Positions 1 to 6,070 are shown, counted from the first letter of the stretch. The stretch: DNA of 8,352 nucleotides from an uncultured bacterium (GCA_903862375.1 CAIOXR010000095.1:1-8352), one strand, 5' to 3'. Notes: generated from the sequence alone by a model not told the origin. Numbers and translations are program-made.

Positions 1-54
1 GGCATACGAGATTTCGCGGAGTGACTGGAGTTCAGACGTGTGCTCTTCCGATCT
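1..54 (+). other. Illumina TruSeq P7/index adapter (assembly artefact)
   Basis: The first 54 bases are synthetic. They read as the P7 tail GGCATACGAGAT, an 8-base index TTCGCGGA, and the TruSeq read-2 primer segment ending in GCTCTTCCGATCT. On the minus strand this is genomic sequence running into AGATCGGAAGAGC, the usual adapter read-through seen when inserts are shorter than the read. The index reads TCCGCGAA in the other orientation, which I recall as TruSeq HT index D710. Genomic sequence starts at about base 55. Any feature crossing this point is artificial. Confidence 0.97.
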
Positions 55-127
55 TAGCAGAGTGATATAGGTTTGACGTGTCGATAAAAACCCCTACCCT
101 CTGTTCTTTGTGTTTTATTATACTCAT
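55..127 (-). CDS. NYN (PIN-like) domain protein, N-terminal fragment cut by contig end
   Basis: Reading on the minus strand from the ATG at 127, 24 codons give MSIIKHKEQRVGVF followed by IDTSNLYHSA, and the frame then runs into the adapter. The segment VGVFIDTSNLYHSA fits the first strand and catalytic aspartate region of NYN/LabA (DUF88) proteins (pattern hFID-x-x-N-hY). These are PIN-like nucleases thought to act on RNA. D16 would be the first metal-binding acid. The codon that crosses the junction would be AAG, fitting the lysine often seen next in this family. The rest of the gene is missing. No Shine-Dalgarno sequence precedes the ATG, although a -10-like TACAAT lies 4 bp upstream. The family call rests on about 15 residues, so it is good but not certain. 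Confidence 0.75.
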
Positions 128-236
128 GTTTATTGTATGTATTATGTCGTATAAAATTTATACAAACATAATTTATAAATTATTTATTTTATTAAAATTT
201 CGACCTTTATATTTAACCCGAAACAAAATAGTCTTT

Positions 237-257
237 GAAAAATGCCTTGCGCAGGGC
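237..257 (-). terminator. Possible intrinsic terminator within element copy 1
   Basis: On the minus strand, a GC-rich 5-bp stem GCCCT/AAGGC (one G-U pair) with loop GCGC (257 to 244) is followed by ATTTTTC. The stem is short. It would end any transcript started at the extended -10 at 351-359, giving an RNA of roughly 100 nt. Confidence 0.35.
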
Positions 258-296
258 GTCGGCCCGAGCGGGAGCAAAAAATTCAGGAGAATTTTA
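246..296 (-). ncRNA. Candidate structured element, copy 1
   Basis: This 51-bp element aligns without gaps to 2989-3039 (32 identities by hand) when read on opposite strands. The strand given is that of the flanking genes. Hairpin A has arms 278-284 (AAAATTC) and 289-295 (GAATTTT) with a 4-nt loop, which on the minus strand is TCCT. Hairpin B pairs 254-257 with 262-265 (GGGC/GCCC) and has a CGAC loop on the minus strand. Both hairpins recur at the same offsets in copy 2 with compensatory changes: one pair in A and three of four in B. A second fold, GCCCT-GCGC-AAGGC (257 to 244, minus) followed by ATTTTTC, shares bases with hairpin B, so the two exclude each other. It looks like a weak intrinsic terminator. 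The element could be a small RNA, a 3' UTR element or a REP-like DNA repeat. Its function is unknown. Confidence 0.5.
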
Positions 297-350
297 TTGT
301 GTGCATTTTGAGAAGAGCTATTTTGTGCAGGTTTTAAAGTACACCAATAG

Positions 351-359
351 ATTATACCA
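351..359 (-). promoter_or_regulatory. Extended -10 promoter element, minus strand
   Basis: The minus strand reads TGGTATAAT, a consensus -10 hexamer with the TGn extension. It lies just past the rpsO terminator hairpin. There is no matching -35 box, since that position falls inside the terminator stem. Transcription would start near 344 and cross element copy 1 towards the NYN gene. It could serve a small RNA or a long NYN leader. Confidence 0.4.
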
Positions 360-360
360 A

Positions 361-390
361 AACAAAATGCCTCTAGCGAGGCATTTTGTT
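361..390 (-). terminator. rpsO intrinsic terminator
   Basis: This is a perfect 13-bp inverted repeat, AACAAAATGCCTC (361-373) and GAGGCATTTTGTT (378-390), with a 4-nt loop. It begins at the rpsO stop codon (TAA, 391-389) and overlaps it. On the minus strand the 3' arm ends in a T-rich stretch (TTTTGTTTTGG). The symmetry would also let it act on plus-strand transcripts. Confidence 0.85.
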
Positions 391-649
391 AAGCTTTAAT
401 TTTTTTAACTTCTTTCTCGTGACGGGATTTGTCTGTTTTCTCTAAATATTTAAGATGTGTTCTGCGGTCTGCAACCATTTTGATTAATCCACGGCGTGAA
501 TGATTGTCTTTCTTGTGAATTTTAAGATGATCTGCAAGCTCGTCTATTCTTTTAGATAAAACTGCGATCTGAACTTCAGGGCTTCCTGTGTCTTTATCAT
601 GAAGTTGATTCTTTTTTATAATATTTTGCTTTTTCTTTGTTGTTAACAT
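389..649 (-). CDS. rpsO: 30S ribosomal protein S15
   Basis: S15 is a primary binder of the central domain of 16S rRNA and helps form the 30S platform and a bridge to the large subunit. The 86-residue product is close to the usual 88-89. It carries the family signatures DTGSPEVQ (residues 20-27), the loop HKKDNHSRRGL (45-55) with the RNA-contacting D48 and S51, and the basic tail. I start it at the ATG at 649. An in-frame GTG at 658 exists, but it abuts the -10 box (659-664) and would fall upstream of the transcript start. The gene is followed at once by a strong terminator and so is probably monocistronic, without the pnp neighbour common elsewhere. It is divergent from the MFS gene. With almost no leader, the leader-based autoregulation known for E. 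coli rpsO seems impossible here. Confidence 0.97.
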   Translation of the reverse strand: MLTTKKKQNIIKKNQLHDKDTGSPEVQIAVLSKRIDELADHLKIHKKDNHSRRGLIKMVADRRTHLKYLEKTDKSRHEKEVKKIKA

Positions 650-658
650 GATTGACAC

Positions 659-687
659 ATATTAGCACATCTTGTAAAGAAATGCAA
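659..687 (-). promoter_or_regulatory. rpsO promoter (near-leaderless)
   Basis: On the minus strand the -10 is TAATAT (664-659) with an extended TGC directly before it. A TTGCAT (687-682) lies exactly 17 bp upstream as a partial -35. Only 9 bp separate the -10 from the ATG at 649, so the transcript should begin within about 2-4 nt of the start codon. Confidence 0.65.
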
Positions 688-730
688 ATCCTGTGGGTTA
701 GATATGCTATATATGGTATATTGGTATGAT

Positions 731-1960
731 ATGCAAGAAAATACAAAAAATATGCAGAAAAAGTTTAATATTTCACCTAAAGTCATTATACTGTTTACAG
801 TATTCCTAGATGTGCTTGGTTTGGGAGTCATTATTCCTATTTTGCCATTCTATGTAGAGTCTTTTAATGTCTCAGGTATGGTAGTGACAGTTCTATTTGC
901 TGTTTTTGCTCTCTTTTCATTTTTCAGTGCACCTATACTAGGAGCAATTTCTGATAGAAAAGGAAGAAGGCCAGTACTTCTTGTAAGTCTTGCTTCAAGT
1001 GCTGTCGGCTGGATTATCTTTAGCTTTTCTCATTCTATATATGGTCTCTTCTTGGGTAGAATTATTGATGGTTCGGCTGCCGGGAATATATCCACAGCTC
1101 AGAATTATCTGATAGATATTTCAAAAGATGATAAGGAAAGATCGAAGAATTTGGGTTTGATAGGAGCAGTATTTGGTGTGAGCTTTATCATTGGTCCACT
1201 TATCGGTGGAGTTCTTTCTAGTATAAGTATGAAGTTGCCGTTCATTATCGTAGGATTCATGGCAGTAATAAATACAATTCTTGCATATATCTTTTTGCCA
1301 GAGACTCACCATGAAAGAAATACAACTAAACTTTCATTAAACCCATTCACTCCTATCATAAAAGCACTTAAGAATAAGAGTATCTTACCTTTATACTTGG
1401 CTTGGTTGTTCTTCGGTATTGCTATCTCACTCAACCAATCAATCTTTGCATTATATATTGCAAAAGTGTTCTCATGGACTGTTATAATATCAGGGTTACT
1501 TATGACTTTAGTTGGTATAATAATTTCTATAAATCAAGCCTTTGCTATTCGCAAAATTTGGCTTAAATATTTTAAAGAATCATTCTTAATGGTCTGGATG
1601 CTAATTCCTTTTGCTTTGGGTTACCTTGTCATGGCACTACCTTATAAGTTTGCTTTCGTATTTGGTCTTATTGTGACTGCTTTCTGCCACTCTACACTTC
1701 GAGTAGTTATGACCAGTCAGATTATCGGTCTTTCAGATAAAAAAGAACAGGGGGAGAATATGGGTATTCTTTCTTCTATTATGTCTTTGTCTATGATTTT
1801 AGGCCCGGTACTAGGTGGAGTAACTTATGTATTATCTGACACTTTGCCATTTATATTATCTGGTGTAATTTTGTTAATTACTTTTATGTTTGTATATAAC
1901 ACATATAGAAAGATCAAATCTATTGATCATACTAATATAGAACCTGTAGAAGTGATATAA
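731..1960 (+). CDS. MFS transporter, DHA1/TetA-like (12 TM, drug:H+ antiporter type)
   Basis: This is an integral membrane carrier of the major facilitator superfamily, probably a proton-driven exporter of small drug-like molecules. The 409 residues form about 12 hydrophobic segments in two halves. TM1 contains the TetA-like stretch FLDVLGLGVIIPILPFY with its buried aspartate. Motif A, GAISDRKGRR, sits in the TM2-TM3 loop (residues 71-80). GRIIDG follows in TM4. TM5 has the antiporter motif C, ending GPLIGG, and a similar GPVLGG occurs in TM11. The substrate cannot be predicted. The start is uncertain. ATGs at 704, 713, 731 and 752 are in frame and none has a ribosome binding site. I chose 731 because a TATATT at 717-722 lies 8 bp before it, matching other starts here. 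The start at 752 (MQKKFN) is nearly as good. The recombinase gene begins 7 bp after the stop, which suggests co-transcription. Confidence 0.9.
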   Translation: MQENTKNMQKKFNISPKVIILFTVFLDVLGLGVIIPILPFYVESFNVSGMVVTVLFAVFALFSFFSAPILGAISDRKGRRPVLLVSLASSAVGWIIFSFSHSIYGLFLGRIIDGSAAGNISTAQNYLIDISKDDKERSKNLGLIGAVFGVSFIIGPLIGGVLSSISMKLPFIIVGFMAVINTILAYIFLPETHHERNTTKLSLNPFTPIIKALKNKSILPLYLAWLFFGIAISLNQSIFALYIAKVFSWTVIISGLLMTLVGIIISINQAFAIRKIWLKYFKESFLMVWMLIPFALGYLVMALPYKFAFVFGLIVTAFCHSTLRVVMTSQIIGLSDKKEQGENMGILSSIMSLSMILGPVLGGVTYVLSDTLPFILSGVILLITFMFVYNTYRKIKSIDHTNIEPVEVI

Positions 1961-1967
1961 TAATAAT

Positions 1968-2945
1968 GTGGCAAATAATTTAGAACAATTAAAAAAAGAA
2001 TTTCTTGAACACGTAGAAATAGAGAAAGGAAATAGTTTGAAAACTGTACATAATTATGATTACTATATCAGTCGTTTTTTTGTTTTTGCGAATATATCTA
2101 ACCCAGACGGGATCACCGATGATAAAATTCGCGAGTTTCGGCTTCATCTGAATCGTCAGCCGGGTGTGAAAGTTCGAGGTCAGTCTGCTTCTACTCTGAA
2201 GAAGAATACTCAGAACTACCATCTTATAGCTCTTCGCTCTTTTCTTAAGTATCTAATGAAAAGAGGTATTACTTCCCTTTCCCCTGATCGTATTGATTTA
2301 GCTAAAATTAAAGAAAGATCTCTCGACCTCATCTCAACTGAAGAGTTGAATCGTCTTTTGAAAGCACCTATTGAGATTTCTCAAAAACAAGGAATAGAGG
2401 GAAAGTCTAAAAGCTCAGCCTCATCCCACTTAAAAGGTTTACGAGATAAAGCCATTTTAGAATTATTCTTCTCGACAGGTCTTCGTCTTTCAGAGCTTTG
2501 TTCTATAAATAGGGATTTGGATTTATCGAAAGATGAATTCTCTATCCGAGGAAAGGGAGAGAAAGTAAGAGTTGTATTCCTTTCAGATAGTGCCAAGGAT
2601 GCGATAAGAGAATACTTGAAAAATAGGAAAGATTTAGATGAGCCATTATTTATTCAATATTCCTCGAATTCTGGGAAACAAGGTCAAGCAAAGAGTACAA
2701 ACCGCTTAACACCACGCTCTATAGAAAGAATTGTAAAATATTATGCAATCGCTGCCGGAATATCGAAGAAAGTTACCCCGCATATCATCCGCCACTCTTT
2801 TGCAACTGACCTGCTTTCAAATGGTGCAGATATACGCTCGGTCCAGATGATGCTCGGCCATGCGAATATCGCAACTACTCAGATATATACACACATCACA
2901 GATAAACAGCTTCGTGATGTTCACAAGAAGTTTCATAGTAATTAA
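1968..2945 (+). CDS. Tyrosine recombinase, XerC/XerD family
   Basis: This is a site-specific recombinase that probably resolves chromosome dimers at a dif site before division. Residues about 5-100 form the SAM-like core-binding domain (start LEQLKKEFLEHVEIEK; QNYHLIALRSFLKYL near 83-97). The catalytic domain follows with the full set: R173 in TGLRLSEL, K196 in RGKGEK, H272 and R275 in PHIIRHSFAT, H298 in MLGHAN, and the nucleophile Y307 in TTQIYTHI. The spacing from H298 to Y307 equals that of E. coli XerD. The 325 residues slightly exceed XerD (298), with a Ser/Lys-rich insert at about 142-152 before the catalytic core. The start is the GTG at 1968, since the overlapping ATG at 1966 is out of frame. 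No integrase-style accessory genes or attachment sites are nearby, so a housekeeping Xer role is more likely than a phage or element integrase. XerC and XerD cannot be told apart here. Confidence 0.93.
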   Translation: MANNLEQLKKEFLEHVEIEKGNSLKTVHNYDYYISRFFVFANISNPDGITDDKIREFRLHLNRQPGVKVRGQSASTLKKNTQNYHLIALRSFLKYLMKRGITSLSPDRIDLAKIKERSLDLISTEELNRLLKAPIEISQKQGIEGKSKSSASSHLKGLRDKAILELFFSTGLRLSELCSINRDLDLSKDEFSIRGKGEKVRVVFLSDSAKDAIREYLKNRKDLDEPLFIQYSSNSGKQGQAKSTNRLTPRSIERIVKYYAIAAGISKKVTPHIIRHSFATDLLSNGADIRSVQMMLGHANIATTQIYTHITDKQLRDVHKKFHSN

Positions 2946-3099
2946 AATATAAAATACTTCATAAAATGTTCTTGGGTTCGCCAACGGATAAATTTCTGCT
3001 GAAATTTTCCTCATTGCTCAGCTCGACAGCTTCCGCAGTGGCTCACTCAAGAAATTTTATTTCGTATTTTTGGTGGTACTATTATTACATTTCTATGCA
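2946..3099. other. Intergenic region between xer and exonuclease III genes
   Basis: This gap holds element copy 2 (2989-3039) and a small TTGG-GTTCG-CCAA hairpin (2972-2984). T-rich stretches after about 3055 could help end xer transcription. The exonuclease frame can be extended back to 2966, but that extension codes for nothing resembling the family and crosses the element. No separate gene is seen. Confidence 0.6.
2989..3039 (+). ncRNA. Candidate structured element, copy 2
   Basis: This is the counterpart of 246-296, again lying between two genes of one strand and in the same orientation relative to them. Hairpin A has arms 2990-2996 (AAATTTC) and 3001-3007 (GAAATTT) with loop TGCT. Hairpin B pairs 3020-3023 with 3028-3031 (AGCT/AGCT) around a CGAC loop identical to that of copy 1. 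Both hairpins fall at exactly the copy-1 offsets although the arm sequences differ. The element begins 43 bp after the xer stop and ends upstream of the exonuclease promoter, so it would lie in the xer 3' UTR or be a separate RNA. It could also be a palindromic DNA repeat. Its function is unknown. Confidence 0.5.
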
Positions 3100-3108
3100 T
3101 GATAATAT
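3100..3108 (+). promoter_or_regulatory. Extended -10 promoter for exonuclease III gene
   Basis: TGATAATAT is a TGn-extended -10 (TAATAT), the same hexamer as at rpsO. It lies 7 bp before the ATG at 3116. No clear -35 is seen. The placement predicts a leaderless mRNA and supports 3116 as the start. Confidence 0.5.
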
Positions 3109-3115
3109 GGATTAT

Positions 3116-3886
3116 ATGAAAATAATTTCTTGGAATACAAATGGTTTGCGGGCAACGATAAATAATGGATACTTTACTCCCCTTTTTAGTTTTAATAACC
3201 CAGATATAGTTTGTTTTCAGGAAACGAAATGCGAGCCCGAACAGCTAGATGAAAGCTTTAGTAATTTAAAAGGGTATAATTCATATTTTTCTTTTTCTAA
3301 GCTTAGAAAAGGTTATAGTGGAGTTGCTATTTACTCGAAAGTAAAGCCTTTGAAGGTTGAGTATGGTTTTGGTATTAAAGAATTTGATGATGAAGGTAGG
3401 ACTATTGTTGCTTACTATAAAGATTTTGTTTTGGTGAATTGCTACTTCCCAAATGCTGGTGTATCTCCTGAAAGATTAAAATATAAATTAGAATTTTATG
3501 ACGCATTTTTGAAATATATAAATAAACTTAAAAGTAGGGATTTAAATGTGATTTTCTGTGGAGATGTGAATACTGCTCATAATGAGATTGACTTAGCTCG
3601 ACCCAAAGCCAATGAGAATAATACTGGTTTCTTAAGAATAGAAAGAGATTGGATGGATAAATTAGTAAAGAATGGCTGGGCAGATATTTTCAGAAGTTTA
3701 AATCCTGAAATGAAAGAAGTATATACTTACTGGGACATGAAAACATTTGCTCGAAGTCGTAACGTTGGCTGGCGTATAGATTACTTTTTCACTAATGAAT
3801 CATTTATGAAAAAAGTAAAAAGTTTTAAAACTCTCTCCGATTATATGGGCTCTGATCATTGCCCGATAATGATAGAGATTAAATAG
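3116..3886 (+). CDS. xth: Exodeoxyribonuclease III (AP endonuclease, ExoA/Xth family)
   Basis: This base-excision-repair enzyme cleaves DNA at abasic sites and trims 3' ends, using Mg2+ in the exonuclease-endonuclease-phosphatase fold. The 256-residue product matches the family length (about 250-270). Signatures appear in order: SWNTNGLRA (N7), QETK (E36, metal ligand), GYSGVAIYSK, CYFPNAG (Y110), GDVNTAHNEIDLARPK (D150 and N152, with the family's NxAHxxIDLA pattern), GWRIDYFF (D222) and GSDHCPI (D247 and H248). The catalytic set is complete. The frame is open back to 2966, but homology begins at MKIISWN, so I start at 3116; the ATG at 3107 is a close alternative. The end overlaps the convergent winged-helix gene by 8 bp, and no terminator lies between them. 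Confidence 0.96.
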   Translation: MKIISWNTNGLRATINNGYFTPLFSFNNPDIVCFQETKCEPEQLDESFSNLKGYNSYFSFSKLRKGYSGVAIYSKVKPLKVEYGFGIKEFDDEGRTIVAYYKDFVLVNCYFPNAGVSPERLKYKLEFYDAFLKYINKLKSRDLNVIFCGDVNTAHNEIDLARPKANENNTGFLRIERDWMDKLVKNGWADIFRSLNPEMKEVYTYWDMKTFARSRNVGWRIDYFFTNESFMKKVKSFKTLSDYMGSDHCPIMIEIK

Positions 3887-5102
3887 GAGTATTTATATTA
3901 TATGCTTCGTTATATCTCTTTTTTAATTTAAGATATTTATCTTTATAATTTTTCCAGTATTCATTATATTTATCTTTAGGAATTATTTTGTATAGATAAT
4001 CCATATGTGGTTTTAATCTTGGTCTATCGTCATAATATGATAATGGTTTACTATTTTCAAAGGTTACTTCATCAAGGAATGTTTTATCTCTTGAAGACCT
4101 AAATGATCCATTATATGGAGGCGGAACATGTCCTTCGTCTTCAATTATTATCTTCAGGTTTTTGTAGCAATGCACTTCTCTTTCAAAAAATATTTCCCCA
4201 ATATCTTTTAAAATATCATAACCTATATTACGTATTGTATTAAAATATAATTCTTGGTGTTCACCGATAGAACAATATCCAGAATTATTATGTATAAAAT
4301 CATTATCAATATTAATATCACCTAATGCAAATAAATGTATGATTGCATATCGAAATGCATTTTTTATATTATTTTCATTCTGACCATTTATATTACTAAA
4401 CTGAATCAATTTATCTTTTAATATTTTGATTTTTTCTGGGTATCTTTTTTCTGATATTTCCCAAAGTTCATCTAGCTTGTTTTCAGTAATTTTCATAAAA
4501 TCAAATGTCTGACGTATTTCAACTATAGAAAATACATCAGGAAAAAAGTATTTTAATGTATCATCTATAAACTGCAATTTAAGAATATTATTTCTATACA
4601 TTATTTTTCTTTGATGTTCATTATTACTATTATATTTAAGAGCAACATTAATTCCTGTAATTATAATTAACCTAGGTCTTTTACTTTGCATTCTTGCAAT
4701 TTGAACTGCAGGTAAAAAGTATGTAATTAATCGAGCATTAAGTGGAGAATCAAGATCTGCAATTAACATTTTTGTATTAGACTTTTTAAATGCAGGTTCA
4801 TTAATACCAATGATTATATCACTACTTTTTATATCTATATTTTTTTTAAATAGATCATCATGTTTGATTATTATATTATTGTTATCATATAATTCATTAT
4901 TTTCATTCAACGCAACCTTTTTCACAGAATAATATACTTTTGGTGGAATACCTATTTTTATTATTTTGTTTTCATTAATTAAAGTATTTAAATGATAGTG
5001 AATCATCCTTTTTTTAATATGAATAACAGTAGATAGTTTATCTACTGTTATATTATTATTTTCATTTATGTATTTAATTATCTGCTCTTTTGCATTTATC
5101 AT
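3879..5102 (-). CDS. Winged-helix N-terminal protein with uncharacterised C-terminal region
   Basis: The 407-residue product has two parts. Residues 1-62 look like a winged helix-turn-helix: helix AKEQIIKYINEN, then ITVDKLSTVIHIKKRMIHYHL as HTH, then a wing (NKIIKIGIPPKVYYSV). The remaining ~340 residues match no family I can name. They include a mixed alpha/beta stretch (KMLIADLDSPLNARLITYFL, 111-130; PRLIIITGINVALKYN, 143-158) that faintly recalls nucleotide-binding folds, a HLFALGDIN segment (256-264), an EDEGHVPPPYNGSF motif (321-334) and a charged Lys/Tyr-rich C-terminus. I believe similar proteins occur in other CPR genomes as putative regulators, but I cannot name one. The start is the ATG at 5102; upstream codons overlap the promoter. 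The gene lies 48 bp downstream of the first TrmB-like gene with no terminator between, so it may be partly co-transcribed. It could be a DNA-binding sensor or an enzyme fused to a DNA-binding domain. Confidence 0.8.
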   Translation of the reverse strand: MINAKEQIIKYINENNNITVDKLSTVIHIKKRMIHYHLNTLINENKIIKIGIPPKVYYSVKKVALNENNELYDNNNIIIKHDDLFKKNIDIKSSDIIIGINEPAFKKSNTKMLIADLDSPLNARLITYFLPAVQIARMQSKRPRLIIITGINVALKYNSNNEHQRKIMYRNNILKLQFIDDTLKYFFPDVFSIVEIRQTFDFMKITENKLDELWEISEKRYPEKIKILKDKLIQFSNINGQNENNIKNAFRYAIIHLFALGDINIDNDFIHNNSGYCSIGEHQELYFNTIRNIGYDILKDIGEIFFEREVHCYKNLKIIIEDEGHVPPPYNGSFRSSRDKTFLDEVTFENSKPLSYYDDRPRLKPHMDYLYKIIPKDKYNEYWKNYKDKYLKLKKRYNEAYNINTPI

Positions 5103-5117
5103 AAATATATATTGCGT

Positions 5118-5146
5118 AATATAACATGCAGTGTGCAATATTGCAA
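5118..5146 (-). promoter_or_regulatory. Promoter of winged-helix gene, with palindrome
   Basis: On the minus strand, TTGCAA (5146-5141) and TATATT (5123-5118) are separated by 17 bp. The -10 lies 15 bp before the ATG at 5102. A perfect 12-bp palindrome, TGCAATATTGCA (5134-5145), overlaps the -35 box, a classical place for an operator. Its position in front of a gene encoding a DNA-binding protein makes autoregulation a fair guess. Confidence 0.5.
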
Positions 5147-5150
5147 CTCA

Positions 5151-5930
5151 TTATCTATTCAAACTCTTCGCCCCTAGCCATGCGAGCTCAAATACTTTCT
5201 TTTGTGCATCAGCTATCTCTTTACTTTCGATCAGAACTGCGAACTTTTCTTTCCAAGAAATGTTTAAGATTTTATCGTTATATATATTAGTTTCAACTGA
5301 GAAATGAAATATATCATTAGGAACTATTAATATTTCTCTTAATTCTTCTTTATTTCTTTCTATTACTTTCATTGTTCCAGAATCACTAGAAGCGATACCT
5401 CTTATACTAATATTTTTTTCAACTCTATTTTTAAAATATTTTTTAGAATATGTTTCTCCAATTGCTTCAAACATATCTTCTGCACCACCTGATGCAAGAA
5501 TTTCGATATTATCTTTTAATAATGTATCTTGAAGTGCTATTTTTATCCCTTCTATTCCCTCATAGTATTTTACTTTTGGTGTTTCTTTAGTGTTATAAAT
5601 AGAAAAAAGTTCAGGTATTATATACTTTATTTTATCTAAATTATTATTTCGTTTTTTAATTTCATCATTCAGATATATTTCTAGTTTTTCTGGAGATTCT
5701 GCTACATATTCTTGTTTTGGTTCTTTACCAGAAATCTTCACTAATCCTTTTTTTGATAAGTTATCTAGAACATCATAAGTCGTTGTTCTACTCACAGATG
5801 CAGTTCTTGAAATTTTTGTGACAATTCCTTTTCCGAGTGATAATAGTGCTATATAGACAGCAGTTTCTTTACTAGAAAACCCTGCATCAAATAGTGCTTT
5901 TTCTGTCTCTACTTGTAATATTTTTTTCAT
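5151..5930 (-). CDS. TrmB-like transcriptional regulator, paralogue 1
   Basis: This 259-residue protein has an N-terminal TrmB-type winged helix (about 11-75). SSKETAVYIALLSLGKG leads into the HTH with recognition helix SRTTTYDVLDNLSKKGLV. A charged linker helix follows (residues about 80-105), then the family stretch PKVKYYEGIEGI and an alpha/beta effector domain (IEILASGGAEDMFEAIGE onward). TrmB relatives bind DNA as dimers and, in archaea, sense sugars; the ligand here is unknown. I start at the ATG at 5930. The longer frame from a TTG at 5966 is wrong because that TTG is the -35 box itself. The last 34 residues before the final R match paralogue 2 (7538-8296) exactly, while the rest is well diverged. 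The gene is divergent from the radical SAM gene, an arrangement typical of a local regulator. Confidence 0.9.
   Translation of the reverse strand: MKKILQVETEKALFDAGFSSKETAVYIALLSLGKGIVTKISRTASVSRTTTYDVLDNLSKKGLVKISGKEPKQEYVAESPEKLEIYLNDEIKKRNNNLDKIKYIIPELFSIYNTKETPKVKYYEGIEGIKIALQDTLLKDNIEILASGGAEDMFEAIGETYSKKYFKNRVEKNISIRGIASSDSGTMKVIERNKEELREILIVPNDIFHFSVETNIYNDKILNISWKEKFAVLIESKEIADAQKKVFELAWLGAKSLNR
5157..5258 (-). repeat. Direct repeat, copy 1 (3' end of TrmB paralogue 1)
   Basis: This 102-bp stretch matches 7544-7645 at 94 positions by hand count. All eight differences are silent. Upstream of it the two genes diverge sharply. The two copies lie in the same orientation, about 2.3 kb apart, and enclose most of paralogue 1, the radical SAM gene and the methyltransferase. 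Confidence 0.85.
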
Positions 5931-5937
5931 ATTTAAC

Positions 5938-5966
5938 ATTATATATCTCTGTATTTTTGTTGTCAA
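5938..5966 (-). promoter_or_regulatory. Consensus sigma-70 promoter of TrmB paralogue 1 (leaderless)
   Basis: On the minus strand this is TTGACA (5966-5961), 17 bp, TATAAT (5943-5938), a perfect housekeeping promoter. The ATG at 5930 follows the -10 after 7 bp, so transcription should start at or next to the ATG. A TTGTC(N10)GACAA inverted repeat (5960-5979) spans the -35 and could be an operator. The upstream context ATATTGACA is shared with two other promoters in this cluster. Confidence 0.85.
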
Positions 5967-6035
5967 TATACACCGACAAAATTTAATACAATATATAAAT
6001 ATGCTTTAATATCAACATAAAATAGACGAAGAATA

Positions 6036-6064
6036 TTGACAAATACTAAACAATTTACTATACT
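6036..6064 (+). promoter_or_regulatory. Promoter of radical SAM gene
   Basis: TTGACA (6036-6041), a 17-bp spacer and TATACT (6059-6064) make a near-consensus promoter facing right. Its -35 lies 70 bp from the -35 of the divergent TrmB paralogue 1 promoter. The expected start site near 6071 leaves a leader of about 82 nt. It carries the ATATTGACA context (6033-6041). Confidence 0.8.
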
Positions 6065-6070
6065 ACGCTT

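Larger units (their letters stand above)
128..360. other. Intergenic region between rpsO terminator and NYN gene
   Basis: This 233-bp stretch has no convincing gene. A 77-codon plus-strand frame from 78 to 311 begins over the NYN gene and has no family resemblance. The left part (128-236) is almost pure A+T and should hold the NYN promoter, which I cannot place firmly. The right part holds a GC-rich island (244-275) with small hairpins, a perfect AT-rich hairpin (278-295), and a minus-strand extended -10 (351-359). These are listed separately. Confidence 0.7.

Noticed and set aside
78..311. 77-codon plus-strand open frame
   Set aside because: It overlaps the minus-strand NYN start and element copy 1, has no family resemblance, and its C-terminal part is simply the translation of the structured element.
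650..658. GTG start for rpsO at 658
   Set aside because: It abuts the -10 box and adds three residues not usual for S15; the ATG at 649 fits the family.
643..831. Minus-strand frame of 62 codons and similar frames inside the MFS and recombinase genes
   Set aside because: They lie opposite well-supported genes and encode no recognisable protein.
1914..1930. GATCAA-ATCTA-TTGATC inverted repeat
   Set aside because: It lies inside the MFS coding sequence; it is short and AT-rich, so chance is enough to explain it.
1968..2945. Recombinase as integrase of a mobile element
   Set aside because: There are no attachment-site repeats, no tRNA gene and no element genes beside it; the protein is of ordinary Xer type.
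2966..3115. 50-codon N-terminal extension of exonuclease III
   Set aside because: It crosses element copy 2 and the promoter, and does not resemble the family, which begins at MKIISWN.
5931..5966. Earlier TTG (5966) or ATG (5939) starts of TrmB paralogue 1
   Set aside because: The TTG is the -35 hexamer and the ATG at 5939 overlaps the -10, so neither would be in the mRNA.
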